From assembly GCA_012839395.1 (NCBI GenBank), contig DUNJ01000148.1, positions 1 to 7,260 on the forward strand: a stretch of 7,260 bases of DNA, in the 5' to 3' direction. How positions within the stretch are numbered: position 1 is the first letter of the stretch; each line of letters opens with the position of its first letter. The notes under the pieces were generated by a model. The model worked only from the letters and a program-made list of their open reading frames with translations. It did no database searches and was not told the DNA's origin. This DNA comes from Tepidimicrobium sp. GTDB lineage: Bacteria; Bacillota; Clostridia; Tissierellales; Tepidimicrobiaceae. Both the position numbers and the translations under genes were made by a program. Shown here in pieces: positions 6,375 to 7,260 of this stretch.

Positions 6375-7260
6375 TCAATCCTTTAGCAACTTCTTAATCT
6401 TTTCATCATATTGTATCCACAATTCCTCCGCATACTCTTCACTATAGCCCTCCACAAATAGATTGACTTTGGGCTTTTCCTCATCGGGGACTATCAATGT
6501 CCATCCCCTGTCATCTTCAAATCTGACCCCTTCTTTAAGCTCTTTACCTAATTTCCCATCCTCTGTCAATTTTCTTATCACCTTGCCTTTGTCATCCCAG
6601 TTACATGGAATTTCCCTCTTAAGATAGAAGTATTCTGGGAGCTTCTGGATCAACTGGTTTAAGGTCATATCATTCCCTATTAGGTAATCTATTATTCTGC
6701 CCATTGCCCATATGCCATCAAAATTCAATATATATTGGAAATCTAACTGATTTTCCAATATGGTCTCAATAATATGGGATATATTGGATTTACTATAGAT
6801 TGCAGTTCCTTGATATCTTCGGGTTAACCTCTCCATAATCCTTGGAAAATTATATGGAATTACTACATCTTTAATATTCCCAGTTTCAAGACCCATCAAC
6901 AGGGACAGCAAATAATACCTTTCATTTGCCACTATACTAAACCCGTCGGTTAAAATTACTTTTTCCCCATTTGGATCATATAAAATTCCTAAATCATCCG
7001 AGTCATCCAATACTATACTCTTAACATCATCTGGTTCAAACTCACCCCAATGGGGAAGGACCTTCACCTCACATCCTATATCCGTCAGATATCTTTCAGC
7101 TAAGCTGGATATATTCTTGGAAGGCGATGTTATTACCAGTTTGGGCATTTGTGCCCTAATTTTATCCACATTCCTTATATCCTCCATTCCAGCCTTTAAA
7201 TATATGGTGGAAAAGTTATATATATTTATTACATCCCTTACCTCATTGCCAGAGCACCTC
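6375..7260 (-). CDS. C-terminal phosphomannomutase-like part of a probable sugar nucleotidyltransferase/PMM fusion, N-terminus beyond window
   Basis: The frame is open from the right edge to a TGA at 6375-6377, so the gene is 5' truncated. The ATG at 7187 is internal: 24 further sense codons precede it without a stop. Counting from that Met, LGILYDPNGEKVILTD (66-81) corresponds to the third mutase domain. FDGIWAMGRIIDYL (156-169), LPEYFYLKREIPCNWDDKGKVI (183-204), GWTLIVPDEEKP (228-239) and FVEGYSEEYAEEL (244-256) match the C-terminal end of long clostridial, actinobacterial and cyanobacterial proteins annotated as mannose-1-phosphate guanylyltransferase/phosphomannomutase. Those carry a nucleotidyltransferase and left-handed beta-helix first, which would lie outside. 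The usual mutase loops (D-G-D-G-D-R, G-E-x-S-G-H, R-x-S-G-T-E-P) are not visible, so mutase activity is doubtful and the domain may be structural or regulatory. The neighbour suggests a role in supplying or sensing nucleotide sugars for glucan synthesis; the substrate (GDP-mannose, UDP-glucose or other) is unknown. Confidence 0.8.
   Translation of the reverse strand, partial: RCSGNEVRDVINIYNFSTIYLKAGMEDIRNVDKIRAQMPKLVITSPSKNISSLAERYLTDIGCEVKVLPHWGEFEPDDVKSIVLDDSDDLGILYDPNGEKVILTDGFSIVANERYYLLSLLMGLETGNIKDVVIPYNFPRIMERLTRRYQGTAIYSKSNISHIIETILENQLDFQYILNFDGIWAMGRIIDYLIGNDMTLNQLIQKLPEYFYLKREIPCNWDDKGKVIRKLTEDGKLGKELKEGVRFEDDRGWTLIVPDEEKPKVNLFVEGYSEEYAEELWIQYDEKIKKLLKD

Noticed and set aside
7185..7187. 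ATG at 7185-7187 as the true start of the mutase-like gene.
   Set aside because: The same frame stays open for 24 more codons to the window edge, no Shine-Dalgarno-like site precedes this ATG, and the family needs N-terminal mutase domains that would lie upstream.
1..7260. Frequently recurring TATATCC/GGATATA words, considered as dispersed repeats or binding sites.
   Set aside because: They are spaced irregularly and fall in frame as common codon pairs such as GAT-ATA; there is no fixed spacing or longer shared repeat unit, so neither CRISPR nor an operator array.

Overview
The window is almost entirely coding, and all real genes lie on the minus strand. It reads as part of one operon from a low-GC Gram-positive bacterium, most likely a clostridial or Tissierella-type Firmicute. 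The evidence is the AT-rich sequence, heavy use of ATA for isoleucine and AGG/AGA for arginine, purine-rich ribosome binding sites, and proteins that resemble clostridial versions of their families. The genus cannot be fixed from this alone.

Layout, in transcription order (right to left). From the right edge to 6375 is the C-terminal part of a phosphomannomutase-like protein. Its C-terminal tail is typical of the long nucleotidyltransferase/phosphomannomutase fusions annotated as mannose-1-phosphate guanylyltransferase. The frame is open to base 7260, so the N-terminal part is missing. A 37-base gap (6338-6374) with a ribosome binding site follows. From 6337 to the left edge runs one uninterrupted frame of 2112 codons, with no stop. 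It encodes a giant membrane glycosyltransferase of the cyclic beta-1,2-glucan synthase type (NdvB/ChvB/Cgs). Visible in order are the family-specific N-terminal domain, two membrane segments, a GT84 catalytic domain with its acidic motifs and the R-x-x-R-W motif, about five more membrane segments, a glycoamylase-like (GH189-type) cyclization domain, and the GT36/GH94-type beta-sandwich region. The C-terminal GH94 phosphorylase barrel would lie beyond base 1.

How they could work together: the synthase is expected to polymerise glucose from UDP-glucose at the membrane, trim the chain with its phosphorylase part and close it with the cyclization domain. The upstream gene belongs to a sugar-nucleotide family, so the pair looks like a cell-surface or osmoregulatory glucan locus. 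However, the mutase-like part visible here lacks the usual active-site loops. No RNA gene, mobile element, CRISPR array, terminator or clear promoter was seen, and there is no gene-free stretch above 300 bases. The window does not show a novel system. Its main points of interest are a proteobacterial-style cyclic glucan synthase in a Gram-positive setting, its unusual start region, and the degenerate mutase partner.
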